Assembly: GCF_009379765.1 (NCBI RefSeq)
Contig: NZ_WHTD01000008.1
Location: 1-64,000, forward strand
Direction: 5' to 3'
Source: Actinophytocola sp.
Lineage (GTDB): Bacteria > Actinomycetota > Actinomycetes > Mycobacteriales > Pseudonocardiaceae
DNA: 64,000 nt
Shown piece after piece: positions 28,165 to 37,998 of the stretch (its first letter is position 1; every line of letters starts with the position of its first letter). The position numbers and the translations under genes were made by a program. The notes beneath the pieces are model-generated. The model worked only from the letters and a program-made list of their open reading frames with translations, did no database searches and was not told where the DNA came from.

Positions 28165-28679
28165 GTCAGCCCCTCGACTATCGTGGCGCCCCGTTCGCCC
28201 AGCGCCGCCCGGATGTCCGGCTCGGGCCGGTCGTTGAGCGGGTGAGGGAACACCACGCGTGGCAGCTCGGTGGCCCCGGACCCGGTGGCGACCGCCACCG
28301 CGAGACCGGCGAAGGCCTCGGTGAACAGCGTCACCGTCGGCACCCCGCGCCGTTCGAACTCAACGGAATCGTGGATACACCACGATGTGCAGGAGCCTCA
28401 ATTGCCGATGCCGACGACGACGGCGTCGCAGTCGACGGCCATGGCCTCCAGCACGTCATCGGGCAGCGTCTGGGCCGCCGAGATCTGCCGCTCGACGATG
28501 CGCGCGACACCGTAGTCGGCCCGCAGCATCGTGGTGAGCTCGTCGGCGATCACGTTCATGCAGCGCCAGCTGTTGTTGACGATGCCGACCGTGGCGCCGC
28601 GCATGGTGGCCAGGCGGGCCGCGGCGAGCCCGGTCCGGCCGGTCGCCTGCTCCGCGTAGGGCATCAGGATGTCCACCAT
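28158..28679 (-). CDS. UGSC-motif selenoprotein no. 3 (TGA at 28398-28400 read as Sec)
   Basis: MVDILMPYAEQATGR...CDAVVVGIGN-U-GSCTSWCIHDSVEFERRGVPTVTLFTEAFAGL...VEGLTC*; 174 codons in one frame. Confidence 0.92.
28368..28386 (-). promoter_or_regulatory. Putative bacterial SECIS hairpin no. 3
   Basis: ATCGTGG-TGTAT-CCACGAT, perfect 7 bp stem, starting 14 nt after the T of UGA. Confidence 0.78.
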
Positions 28680-29302
28680 CAGTGTCCTCCTCCGTTCCCG
28701 GGTTCCCCGGCGCCGAGCGCGGCGACGAGGGTGTCCGACGAGTCGACGGCCGCGAACGTCGGCAGTGTGCGCGTGATCGCGAACTCGTGCATCTCCTGGC
28801 TGTAGGACGCGCACAGGTCCTCGAGGACCGTCACGGCGTAGCCGGAGTCGCCGGCGTGCCGGGCGGCCGACTCGACGACGAAGTTGGTGGCGACGCCGCC
28901 GAGGTAGAGCTCGCGGACGCCGAGCGTAGTCAGCCGCTGCTCCAGCCCGGTGCCGATGAACGGGTTGACGCAGCCCTTCTCGAACACCGCCTCGCCGTCG
29001 GCCGGGGCGGCCTCCGGGACGAACTCGGTGTCCGGGTCGCCCGCGCGCAGCAGGCCGTTCTTCTCCATACCCCCGAAGCGGGCCGAGCGGTTGGTGCGCC
29101 GCAGGTAGGCCGGGTCGAACGCGACCCGGACGTGCAGCACGGGTAACCCGTGCCGGCGAACCGCGGCGAGCACACCGGCCACCCGCGGGAGTACCTTGCG
29201 GTCGGTGGTGTGTGCGCTGAGCCCGGAGGCCGTGCCGAGCTTCCCGTCCGGGCCGCAGATCGCGACTTGGTAGTCCATCAACAGCAGTGCCGCTCGTCGC
29301 AC
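28679..29302 (-). CDS. Isochorismatase-like cysteine hydrolase
   Basis: RAALLLMDYQVAICGPDG, FEKGCVNPFIGTGLEQRLTTLGVRELYLGGVATNFVVESAARHAGDSGYAVTVLEDLCAS. Confidence 0.85.
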   Translation of the reverse strand: MRRAALLLMDYQVAICGPDGKLGTASGLSAHTTDRKVLPRVAGVLAAVRRHGLPVLHVRVAFDPAYLRRTNRSARFGGMEKNGLLRAGDPDTEFVPEAAPADGEAVFEKGCVNPFIGTGLEQRLTTLGVRELYLGGVATNFVVESAARHAGDSGYAVTVLEDLCASYSQEMHEFAITRTLPTFAAVDSSDTLVAALGAGEPGNGGGH

Positions 29303-29319
29303 CGGCGCCTCCGTACCCT

Positions 29320-29346
29320 GAATCTATTCTATAGTCACGGACTCTA
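29320..29346. promoter_or_regulatory. AT-rich promoter/operator box (divergent)
   Basis: GAATCTATTCTATAGTCACGGACTCTA between starts 29302(-) and 29373(+). Confidence 0.5.
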
Positions 29347-29372
29347 GCAGCCGTTTCCGTTGGGAGGCCGTC

Positions 29373-30278
29373 GTGACCACGGAGTTCGGCGTGACATTGC
29401 AGTCCGGGGCCGACCCGGCCGCGTTCGCCCGGCTGGCCGAGGACGCGGAGTTCGACTACCTGGCGTGCGGGGAGCACCTCGTCTTCCATGGGCCCACCAC
29501 GAACGCGTTCGTCTCGCTGGCGTTCGCGGCCGGGGTGACGTCGCGGATCAAGCTCGTGAGCGCGGTGACGCTGCTGCCGCTCTACCAGCCGACCGTGGCC
29601 GCGAAGCTCGCCGCGTCCCTCGACGTCGTGAGCGGCGGCCGCTTCACCCTGGGGGTCGGGATCGGTGGCGAGTTCCCGCTCGAGTTCGAGGCGGCCGGGG
29701 TGCCGGTCGAGTCGCGGGGCGCGCGGACCGACGAGGCGCTCGAGATCGTCGACCGCCTGCTGACCTCCACCGACGTGTCCTTCGACGGTCGCTTCACGCG
29801 GTTCGCCGGCGTGACGCTCGCGCCGCGCCAGAAGCGCAGGACCCCGTTCTGGATCGCCGGGCGGCGGCCCGCGGCGCTGCGCCGCGCGGCCAGGTGGGGC
29901 GACGCGTGGCTGCCGTACCTGCGCACTCCGGAACAGGTGGCCGAGGGTCGCGCGGCGATCGACGGGTACGCCAGGGCGGACGGCAAGTCCGGCTGGGCGG
30001 GGCGGACCGCGCTGTTCGCGTTCACGACGGTGGACCGGGACGGCGACCGGGCCCGGGAGATGGCCGCGGACCGGGTCGGCCGCACCTACCGGCAGGACTT
30101 CTCCGCGTTCGCGGCGAAGTACCTGGTCGCGGGGACGCCGGAAGAGTGCGTGGCCCGGCTGCGGGAGTATCTCGCGGTGGGGGTGACCACGGTGATCTTC
30201 CGGATCGCGTGCCCCCGCCGGGAGGCGGACACGATGCTGCGGCTGATCGCCGAGGAAGTGGTCCCCGAACTGCGCTAG
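29373..30278 (+). CDS. LLM-class flavin-dependent oxidoreductase
   Basis: FARLAEDAEFDYLACGEHLVFHGPTTNAFVSLAFAAGVTSRIKLVSAVTLLPLYQPTVAAKLAASLDVVSGGRFTLGVGIGGE. Confidence 0.9.
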   Translation: MTTEFGVTLQSGADPAAFARLAEDAEFDYLACGEHLVFHGPTTNAFVSLAFAAGVTSRIKLVSAVTLLPLYQPTVAAKLAASLDVVSGGRFTLGVGIGGEFPLEFEAAGVPVESRGARTDEALEIVDRLLTSTDVSFDGRFTRFAGVTLAPRQKRRTPFWIAGRRPAALRRAARWGDAWLPYLRTPEQVAEGRAAIDGYARADGKSGWAGRTALFAFTTVDRDGDRAREMAADRVGRTYRQDFSAFAAKYLVAGTPEECVARLREYLAVGVTTVIFRIACPRREADTMLRLIAEEVVPELR

Positions 30279-30285
30279 CGCATGT

Positions 30286-30455
30286 CCCATGGATCATCGC
30301 GTACGGGTTCGACGTGGCTTGGGCGCAAAGCCTTGCACCGACCAAACGCAACCTCAGGGGACCGTGACGCAACCCAACCACCAACCATCGCAGATCCGCA
30401 CCATCCGCTGGAACGCAACCAACACTTTCAATTCCGGGGAGGCGGACAAGCGCCG
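30286..30455. repeat. Dispersed repeat R1, copy 3
   Basis: TGTCCCATGGATCATCGCG...CTCAGGGGACCGTGACGCAACCCAACCACCAACC...GGAACGCAACCAACACTTTCAATTCCGGGGAGGCGGACAAGCG. Confidence 0.85.
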
Positions 30456-31579
30456 GAATCGGTGAGACTGGCGATCTCCGCGGCCGAGAAGCCCCAGTCG
30501 GCGAGCACCTCGACCGCGTCGTCGCCGGGGGCCGGGGGTGGGCCGGCCACCGCGCCGGGCGTGCGGCTGAACCGGGGCGCCGGGGCAGGCTGTGGCACCC
30601 CGCCGACGTCCACGAACGCCGCGCGGGCCACGTGGTGCGGGTGCTCGGTCACCTCGGCCAGGCTCAGCACCGGCGCGAAGCAGGAGTCCGTCCCGCTCAG
30701 CAGCGTGGACCACGCCTCGCGGGTGCGGGTGCGGAACAACGCCTCCAGTCGGGTGCGCAGCAAGGGCCAGTCGGCGTGGGTGATGGGATCCGCCAGACCG
30801 GCGGGGTCCAGGCCGATCCGGCGGAAGAGTTGGCGGTGGAACTTCGGCTCGATCGCGCCGATCGACACGTACTTCCCGTCCGAGGTCTCGTAGACGTCGT
30901 AGAACGGGGCGCCCGAGTCCAGGTAGTTGGTCCCGCGCTCGTCGTGCCAGGTGCCGTTGCGGCGACGGCCGTGGAACTGGGTCATCAGCAGCGACGCGGC
31001 GTCCACCATGGCCGCGTCCACCACCTGGCCCCGGCCGGACGAGCGCGCTTCCAGCAGCGCGCACACCAGCCCGAACGCCAGCAGCATGCCGCCCGCGTTG
31101 TCGCCCACCAGGTTCAGCGGGATCACCGGCGGCCCGCCCGCTCGCCCGATCGGGTCTAGGGCGCCGGCGAGCGCGATGTAGTTGATGTCGTGACCCGCGG
31201 TCGGCGCGAGCGGACCGTCCTGGCCCCACCCGGTGGCCCGGCCGTACACCAGCCGCGGGTTGCGCGCCATGCAGACCTCCGGGCCGAGACCCAGCCGCTC
31301 GACCACCCCCGGGCGAAACCCCTCGAACAGGGCGTCGGCCCGGTCGGCCAGCCGCAGCACCACGTCCGCGCCGGCCGGATGCTTGAGATCGACCAGCACC
31401 GACCGGCGGCCACGCACCACCAGCTCGAGCCGCGGGTTCGGCGCCTGGACGTGCCGGTCCCCACCCGGGCGATCCACCCGCACGACCTCCGCGCCCAGGT
31501 CCGACAGCATCATGCCGGCGAACGGGCCCGGTCCCCGGCCGGCCAGCTCCACGATCCGCAGCCCGCTCAGTGGTCCCAC
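30428..31579 (-). CDS. CaiB/BaiF CoA-transferase family protein
   Basis: MGPLSGLRIVELAGRGPGPFAGMMLSDLGAEVVRVDRPGGD, GQDGPLAPTAGHDINYIALAGALDPIGRAGGPP; C-terminus ...CPPPRN* encoded in repeat R1. Confidence 0.92.
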   Translation of the reverse strand: MGPLSGLRIVELAGRGPGPFAGMMLSDLGAEVVRVDRPGGDRHVQAPNPRLELVVRGRRSVLVDLKHPAGADVVLRLADRADALFEGFRPGVVERLGLGPEVCMARNPRLVYGRATGWGQDGPLAPTAGHDINYIALAGALDPIGRAGGPPVIPLNLVGDNAGGMLLAFGLVCALLEARSSGRGQVVDAAMVDAASLLMTQFHGRRRNGTWHDERGTNYLDSGAPFYDVYETSDGKYVSIGAIEPKFHRQLFRRIGLDPAGLADPITHADWPLLRTRLEALFRTRTREAWSTLLSGTDSCFAPVLSLAEVTEHPHHVARAAFVDVGGVPQPAPAPRFSRTPGAVAGPPPAPGDDAVEVLADWGFSAAEIASLTDSGACPPPRN

Positions 31580-31613
31580 CCGGCACCTCCATGTCGCTTG
31601 TGCTCCGCGCTGG

Positions 31614-31632
31614 CTAGAATATATTTTAGAGC
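31614..31632. promoter_or_regulatory. AT-rich promoter/operator box (divergent)
   Basis: CTAGAATATATTTTAGAGC between starts 31579(-) and 31656(+). Confidence 0.6.
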
Positions 31633-31655
31633 ATCCGAAGAAGGGAACCCGCGAC

Positions 31656-33311
31656 GTGGCGACTCAGGCGATCGATCCCCGCATCCCCGCTCCCGCGTCG
31701 CCGGCGGCACTCGCACCACGCCGCCGCGACCTCGGCCGCGTCATGCTGTTCGACAACGGCAAGCTCGCCCCGGACTACGGCCCCTACCGCGCGATCTTCG
31801 ACGTCGTCGAGGCGGCGCTCGGCAACGGCACCGGGGTCGGCACGGAGGTCCTGCACCACAGCGACGACCTGTTGCGCGGCTCCGGCGAGCGGCTCCGCGA
31901 GGTCGCCCGCTGGGTCCGCGACCAGGACGTGGCGGGTGTCGTCTTCGCGCTGGGCGACTGGGGCGTGAGCCAGCCGACCGCGATCGTCGCCGCCGAGCTC
32001 GAGCGGCTGGGCGTGCCCGCATCCGTCGTCACCACCGAGATCGGCGGCCGGCAGGTGCTCGCCGCCGCGGCCCGGATGGCGCCCGGCCTGCCGGTCACCA
32101 CGCTGACGGCACTGCGGTCGGCGAGCTACGACGAGGTCGCGGCCGAGACCAAGGAGCTGCTCGAAGACATCCTCGACGGCCTCACCGCGGCGCCGGCCAC
32201 CCTGCGGGACCGGTTCGCGGCGCGGCCCATCGCGGCACCCGCCCCGGCCGCGCCGACCGGCCTGCTGGAGCTCACCACCGCCGACCCGTCGGCCGAGTTC
32301 ACCGCGATCATGCGGGACAGCCTCCTCGGCGACGGCCTCCCGCTGGTGGCCCCCACGACCGAGCGCGTCGCGGAGTTCCTCGCCGCAGCCGGGAAGGAAC
32401 CGCAAACCCCGGTCTGGCCGGTCATCCCACCCCGCGACACCCCGGTGACCGCGCGCGAGGTCGCCGCGGTCGCGGTGGCCGCAGGCTGCGGCCCGCGGTG
32501 GGCGCCGGTCGTGTTCGCCGCGTACGAGGCCATGGCGGCGCCGGAGTTCCGACTCTTCCAGGCCGCGATCACCACCCACCCGGGCGGCACCTTCGTGCTC
32601 GTCAGCGGTCCGGACCACGAGAAGTACGGCTTCGCGGCCGGCCGCGGCGCGCTCGGCCCCGGCTTCGAGGCCAACGCGACGACCGGCCGGGCGGTGGCGC
32701 TGGGCTACTCGTTCCTGCTCGGCGCGGTCCCCGGCGGCGCCGACCTCACCGCGCAGGGCTCGCCGGCCGAGTTCTCCTACTGCTGCGCGGAGAACCTCGA
32801 CGAGAGCCCCTGGCCCGGCCTGCACGCCGCCCTCGGCCACCCCGACGCGACCACGGTGACGGTCCTCAAGTGCGAGGGCCCGCACAACATCCTCGACCAG
32901 CAGAGCGCCGACCCGGCGCGCCTGCTGGGCACGTTCGCGAGCTCGATGGCGACGCTGGGCTCCAACGCCGCCTACGTCGCCACCGCCGAGACGATCCTGC
33001 TGCTCAACCCCGAGCACGCCCGCCTGCTGGCCGCCGCCGGCTGGACCCGGCGCGACGTCCAGGAGTTCCTGTTCGACGCCGCCCGCAACCCGCGCGAGGA
33101 CCTGCGCGGTCGCGGGCTCGCCCCGATCTGGCCGGCCTGGTTCGACGCCGCCGACCGGGTTCCCGTGATGCCGGACTCGTCGAGCCTGCTGGTCGCGGTG
33201 GCCGGCGGCGCGGGCCCGGCCTCCCAGGTCGCCGTGCCGTGGGGTTACTCGCATGCGGTGACCAGAGCCGTCCAGCCCACTGTCCAGCCCGCTGTCCAGC
33301 CCACTGTCTAG
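31656..33311 (+). CDS. UGSC-like/partner fusion with Trp in place of Sec (DWGVS)
   Basis: GRVMLFDNGKLAPDYG...DVAGVVFALGDWGVSQPTAIVAAELERLGVPASVVTTE aligns with (V/A)xGDUGSCTSW..xxELEKxxxPTVxxV; C-terminal half GDGLPLVAPTTERVAEFL...CAENLDESPWPG...ANATTGRAVAL is the partner family. Confidence 0.8.
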   Translation: MATQAIDPRIPAPASPAALAPRRRDLGRVMLFDNGKLAPDYGPYRAIFDVVEAALGNGTGVGTEVLHHSDDLLRGSGERLREVARWVRDQDVAGVVFALGDWGVSQPTAIVAAELERLGVPASVVTTEIGGRQVLAAAARMAPGLPVTTLTALRSASYDEVAAETKELLEDILDGLTAAPATLRDRFAARPIAAPAPAAPTGLLELTTADPSAEFTAIMRDSLLGDGLPLVAPTTERVAEFLAAAGKEPQTPVWPVIPPRDTPVTAREVAAVAVAAGCGPRWAPVVFAAYEAMAAPEFRLFQAAITTHPGGTFVLVSGPDHEKYGFAAGRGALGPGFEANATTGRAVALGYSFLLGAVPGGADLTAQGSPAEFSYCCAENLDESPWPGLHAALGHPDATTVTVLKCEGPHNILDQQSADPARLLGTFASSMATLGSNAAYVATAETILLLNPEHARLLAAAGWTRRDVQEFLFDAARNPREDLRGRGLAPIWPAWFDAADRVPVMPDSSSLLVAVAGGAGPASQVAVPWGYSHAVTRAVQPTVQPAVQPTV

Positions 33312-33329
33312 TCCACAGAGGAGAGACAC

Positions 33330-34402
33330 ATGTTCCGGATCACCCGGTCCGTCCGGTGGGGTGCCCTGCTCGCCGCCTCGGCGCTCGCGCTCACCGCGTG
33401 CGGCGGCGGAGGCGGCGGTGACGCGGGCGGCACCATCCGGATCGCGATCAGCTCCGAGAGCCTCGCGACCCAGCTCGTGCGGATGGCCGACGACATGGGC
33501 ATGTTCAAGGACCAGGGGCTGGACGTCGAGCTGATCAACAGCAACGGCGGCGCCCAGGCGGTCACCGCGATGCTGTCCGGCAACGTCCAGTTCGCCGCGG
33601 CCGGCGCGCCCGAGGTGATCACCAGCAACGCCGAGGGCCGCGACGTCAGGGCGATCGCCCGGCTCTACTCCGGACTGTCCGGCTCGGTGGTGCTGTCGAA
33701 GGACACCGCCGACCGGCTCGGCGTGCGCACCGACACCTCGCTGGAGGAGCGGGTGAAGGCGCCGGACATCCCGATCGAGGAGCGGCTCAAGGATCTCGAC
33801 GGGCTCAACATCGCGTTCGCGAGCGCCACGTCGTCGCTCAAGTCGCCGGTGATCAGCTCGGCGGAAGGCGTTGGCGTCAAGGTGAACCCGGTGTACATGA
33901 AGCAGGAGAACATGCCGGCCGCGATGTCCGCCGGGGCGATCGACGCGCTGCAGGCCTCGCCGCCGGTGTCCGAGCTCGGTGTGCTGTCCGCCGGTGGCGT
34001 GATGTGGATCGAGGGTCCGACCGGGCAGTTCCCGGCGGAGCACACGCCGACGTCGTCCTCGACGCTGATGACCACCGCCGAGTACATCGACAAGGACCCG
34101 GAGACGGTCAAGAAGGTGGCCGCGGCGATCTCCAAGACCGCGCAGCTGGTGGTCGACGAGCCGGACAAGGCGAACAGAACGTGCGCAGCCGGTTCAGCGA
34201 CGTCGACGCGAAGATCTTCGACGCCGCGTGGGAGGCGAACAAGGGCTCGTTCGTCCAGCCGCGGGTGACCGCCGACCAGTTCGCGCACGACATCACGGTG
34301 CTGCCGAAGGAGTTGTCCACAAAGGAGGTCATGGCGCTGGACCCGAAGAACCTGATCGTGCCGGACGAGTTCAACCCGACCGACCCGGCACCGAAGTCCT
34401 GA
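33330..34402 (+). pseudogene. NitT/TauT-type ABC substrate-binding lipoprotein, frameshifted near 34165-34200
   Basis: MFRITRSVRWGALLAASALALTACGGGG...VVDEPDKANR | then +2 frame NVRSRFSDVDAKIFDAAWEANKGSFVQPRVTADQFAHDITVLPKELS..., colinear with the SBP at 42077-43126. Could be sequencing error. Confidence 0.7.
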
Positions 34403-34439
34403 GCACTGCCCTGGGTTTGGTTGACACGTGACTTGCGTG

Positions 34440-34545
34440 GGCTCAACCGCAGGGCACGATCGTGCACTCGGATCGCGGCAGCCATGTTCCGGTCCCGCAG
34501 GATGTCTCAGCGCTCCATACCGCCGGCTTGGTCGGTTCGATGGCA
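34440..34545 (+). pseudogene. IS transposase (rve/integrase core) relic
   Basis: TIVHSDRGSH...(frameshift FRSRRM)...LHTAGLVGSMAG resembles HSDRGSQFRSR...GLVGSMG of IS3-type integrases. Confidence 0.5.
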
Positions 34546-34677
34546 GGGTCGGAGCCCGCAGGGCCACCACGACTACGACGACACCGTGTCGGTGAGGACG
34601 GTGTCGAGCGCTTCCTTGGTGGTGGCAACCGTGGCCGTCATCGGCAGGTCCTCCGTGGAGTCTGGGCAGGAGTCGGC

Positions 34678-34694
34678 TGATAATATATGGTATG
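34678..34694. promoter_or_regulatory. AT-rich promoter/operator box
   Basis: TGATAATATATGGTATG upstream of the permease at 34766. Confidence 0.5.
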
Positions 34695-34765
34695 ACGGCA
34701 CATCGTGCGAGGTCACAGGCACGTGACCCCGCCCGGACCCGGCGAGTACGACGGAGGCTGCTGGC

Positions 34766-35614
34766 GTGGCGATGATGACCCCGGTGGAGGGCAAGGACAT
34801 GGCTCCGGCGGTCACCGCCGCCGGAGACCGGCTCGAGGACCGCGACTCGTCGAGCCGATCGACGGTGACCGTGGGGCTGCTGCGGCTGGCCGTGCTGGTC
34901 GTGGCGCTGCTGGCGTGGCAGTTCGTCGCCGGCGCGTTCGACATCGAGTTCTTCATCAGCAAACCGACCGAGATCTGGGCGCAGCTGTCGGACTGGATCA
35001 CCACCGGCTACCTGCTGGACAACCTCGGCGTGACGCTGCAGGCGACGCTGTACGGGTTCCTGCTCGGCGCGGCGGCGGGCATCGTGGCGGGCTTCGTGCT
35101 GGGCCTGATCCCGTTGCTGGGCCGGCTGCTCGACCCGTTCATCACCGCGGTCTACAGCCTGCCCAAGCTCGCGCTGGCGCCGCTGTTCGTGCTGTGGTTC
35201 GGCATCGACCTGGAGATGAAGGTCGTGCTGACCGCGGTGATCGTGTTCTTCCTGGTCTTCTGGAACACCTACACCGGCGTGCGGGAGACCGACGAGGAGC
35301 TGGTGGACGTCCTGCGGGTGATGGGCGCGCGGCGCCGAGACATGATCCGCAAGGTCGTCCTGCCCGGCTCGCTCACCTACATCTACGTCGGCCTCAAGCT
35401 CGCCATCCCGTACGCCCTGGTCGGTGCGGTGGTGGGGGAGCTGATCGCGTCGAACAAGGGGCTGGGCTACATCCTGATGTCGGCGGCGGGGGCGTTCAAC
35501 ACCGCGGGCATCATGGCGGCCCTGGTGGTCCTGATGGTGATCGCGACGCTCATGAACACGCTGCTGAACCTCACCGAGGTGTACGTCATGCGCTGGAAGC
35601 GCGCGGGGCGCTGA
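34766..35614 (+). CDS. ABC transporter permease (SsuC/TauC-like)
   Basis: Multiple TM segments; LDPFITAVYSLPKLALAPLFVLWFGIDLEMKVVLTAVIVFFLVFWNTYTGVRETDEELVDVLRVMGA. Confidence 0.88.
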   Translation: MAMMTPVEGKDMAPAVTAAGDRLEDRDSSSRSTVTVGLLRLAVLVVALLAWQFVAGAFDIEFFISKPTEIWAQLSDWITTGYLLDNLGVTLQATLYGFLLGAAAGIVAGFVLGLIPLLGRLLDPFITAVYSLPKLALAPLFVLWFGIDLEMKVVLTAVIVFFLVFWNTYTGVRETDEELVDVLRVMGARRRDMIRKVVLPGSLTYIYVGLKLAIPYALVGAVVGELIASNKGLGYILMSAAGAFNTAGIMAALVVLMVIATLMNTLLNLTEVYVMRWKRAGR

Positions 35615-36407
35615 GCTCCTCGGGCCGCCACCGCAGCAGCCTGGCCTCCAGGCGCAGCATCGCCTCGTTGAGGACCGTCGCGGTGGCGGCCAGCAGCACG
35701 ACGACGGCGAACAGCGTGTCGGTCCGGAAGAGCTGCGCCGCCTGGTTCATCAGGTAGCCGACGCCCGCGCCGGCCGAGAACACCTCACCCACGACGACCC
35801 CGGTGAGCCCGTGGGCGATCGACTGCCGCACCCCGGTGAGCGCGTACGGCAGGGTCCCGGGCAGCACCACGGTCCGCAGCACCTGCGCCGGTGACCCGCC
35901 GAACGACCGGGACATCCGCACCAGCCGCTGGTCGGCGGCGCGCACCCCGGCCATCGTGTTGAGCAGCACGGGAAAGACGGCGGCGAGGAACACGACGACG
36001 AGCTTGTACTCGAGCCCGAACCCGAACCACACCACGAAAAGCGGCACGAGCGCGATCCGCGGCGTCGAGTAGAACGCCATCACCAGGGGCTCGAACAGGT
36101 CGCGCACGGGCCCGTACCACCCCATGAACAACCCGAGCGGCAACCCGACCCCCACCGCGAGCGCCCACCCGGCGAGGAACCCGGTGGCGGTGGCGTAGGC
36201 GTGCACCGCCCAGAAGTCCGCATCGGACACGAGCGTGCCGAGCGCGGACCCGACCCCGGAGGGCGACCCGGTGAACACCGGATCCACCCACCCGGACCGG
36301 GCGAGCAGCTCCCACCCGACGAGCACGAGAACGAGGAACCCGCCACCCCGAACCACTCTGCGGGAACGGCGGACTCGCGGGTCCGGAGTGGGGGACTCGC
36401 GGGTCAT
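35586..36407 (-). CDS. ABC transporter permease (SsuC/TauC-like)
   Basis: [69 protein letters not shown]-terminus reads through GGACTCGCGGGTC repeats. Confidence 0.88.
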   Translation of the reverse strand: MTRESPTPDPRVRRSRRVVRGGGFLVLVLVGWELLARSGWVDPVFTGSPSGVGSALGTLVSDADFWAVHAYATATGFLAGWALAVGVGLPLGLFMGWYGPVRDLFEPLVMAFYSTPRIALVPLFVVWFGFGLEYKLVVVFLAAVFPVLLNTMAGVRAADQRLVRMSRSFGGSPAQVLRTVVLPGTLPYALTGVRQSIAHGLTGVVVGEVFSAGAGVGYLMNQAAQLFRTDTLFAVVVLLAATATVLNEAMLRLEARLLRWRPEELSAPRASSA

Positions 36408-37219
36408 CGGGGTTGCCAGCGGGTGAGTCGCTTCTCTGCCACGCCGAGCAGCTCGTTCAGCAGGGTGCCGCAGGCGGCCACGATCACCACGGCCGCGATG
36501 ATCCGTTCCACCTGGATGGTCATCGCCGCGTCGGCGATCACCCAGCCCAGGCCCGCCGCCGACGCCCACATCTGCGCGCCGACCACGCCCGTCACCGCGT
36601 GCGTCAGGGCCTGCCGCACGCCCGCGAACACCAGCGGCACCGAGCCCGGCAGCGCCACCGTCCGCAGGAGCTGCCAGGGCGACGCGCCGAACGAGCGGGC
36701 CATCGCCACCAGCCGCGGGCGCGCGTCCCGCACGCCCGCGACCGTGTTCAGCAGCACCGGGAAGACGCTCCACAGCGCGACAACCGTGACCTGGTAGGCG
36801 AACCCGTAGCCCAGCCACACCATCAGCAGCGGGATCAGCGCGATCCGCGGCACGGCGTTCAGCACGAACACGAACGGCTCCAGCGTCTCCCGGACCGCGC
36901 GGCTCCAGCCCATCACCACGCCGAGCCCGATCCCCGCCACGACCGCGATCACCCAGCCGGCCGCGAACCCCCGCACGGTCGCCAGCACGTGCACCGACCA
37001 GAACGAGCCCTCCCCGGTCAGCGCCGCCAGCGTCGACGCCACCTCGGTCGGCGAGCTCACGTACAGCTTCGTGTGCGGGCCGGACCGCGACGCGAGCTCC
37101 CAGCACCCCAGCAGCACGACGATCAGCCCGCCGCCCAGGGACAGCCGGTGCCGGCGGCGTGACCGAGGTGGCGCCGGCACCCGGGCCGGCGCCGCGGGCC
37201 GCCGCAGCACCGCGGTCAC
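36404..37219 (-). CDS. ABC transporter permease (SsuC/TauC-like)
   Basis: [68 protein letters not shown]. Confidence 0.88.
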   Translation of the reverse strand: MTAVLRRPAAPARVPAPPRSRRRHRLSLGGGLIVVLLGCWELASRSGPHTKLYVSSPTEVASTLAALTGEGSFWSVHVLATVRGFAAGWVIAVVAGIGLGVVMGWSRAVRETLEPFVFVLNAVPRIALIPLLMVWLGYGFAYQVTVVALWSVFPVLLNTVAGVRDARPRLVAMARSFGASPWQLLRTVALPGSVPLVFAGVRQALTHAVTGVVGAQMWASAAGLGWVIADAAMTIQVERIIAAVVIVAACGTLLNELLGVAEKRLTRWQPR

Positions 37220-37998
37220 GGCACGCGCGCCGGGGCCGGGGAGTGCAGCAGCCCCCAGATGTGCTCCTCCAGCGCCACGAACCCGGCCGACCGCTTCACC
37301 GTCGGGTCCCGCGGCCGCGGCAGGTCGACGTCGAGCACCGAGCGCACCGTCCCCGGCCGGCCGGTCATCGTGACCACCCGGTCGGAGAGGAAGATCGCCT
37401 CCTCGATGTCGTGCGTGACGAACAGGACGGTCACCCGGCCGGCCTGCCAGATCCGGGCCAGCTCCACCTGCAGCTGCTCCCGGGTCTGCGCGTCCAGCGC
37501 CCCGAACGGCTCGTCCATCAGCAGCAGCTCCGGCTCCGTCGCGAGCGCCCGTGCCAGGTTCACCCGCTGGCGCATCCCGCCGGACAGCTCGCCCGGGTAG
37601 TGCCGCTCGAAGCCGGTGAGCCCGACGAACTCGATCAGCTCCCGCACCCGCCGCTCCCGTGCGGCGGCGGGCACCCGGCGTTGCAACGCCATCCCGTAGC
37701 CCACGTTGTCGAACGTGGACCGCCACGGCAGCAGCGACGGGTCCTGGAACACCACCGCCCGCTCCACGCCGGGCCCGGCGATCGGCCGCCCGTCGAGCAC
37801 GAGGGACCCGCCGTCGTAGGACTCCAGGCCGGCCACGCAGTTGAGGAACGTGGTCTTGCCACACCCGCTCGGCCCGACGATCGAGACGAACTCGCCGTCC
37901 GCGACGGACAACGAGAGCTCGTCGAGCGCCACCGTGACGGTGCCGCGGCCGGACCGGTACGCCTTGCGGACGGCGCGGGCCTCCAGCCGCGCGGTCAC
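37216..37998 (-). CDS. ABC transporter ATP-binding protein (SsuB/TauB-like)
   Basis: [59 protein letters not shown]. Confidence 0.92.
   Translation of the reverse strand: MTARLEARAVRKAYRSGRGTVTVALDELSLSVADGEFVSIVGPSGCGKTTFLNCVAGLESYDGGSLVLDGRPIAGPGVERAVVFQDPSLLPWRSTFDNVGYGMALQRRVPAAARERRVRELIEFVGLTGFERHYPGELSGGMRQRVNLARALATEPELLLMDEPFGALDAQTREQLQVELARIWQAGRVTVLFVTHDIEEAIFLSDRVVTMTGRPGTVRSVLDVDLPRPRDPTVKRSAGFVALEEHIWGLLHSPAPARVP

Noticed and set aside
34165-34200. Programmed frameshift in the SBP gene
   Set aside because: No obvious slippery sequence or downstream structure recognised; paralog at 42077 is uninterrupted, so mutation or sequence error is more likely.
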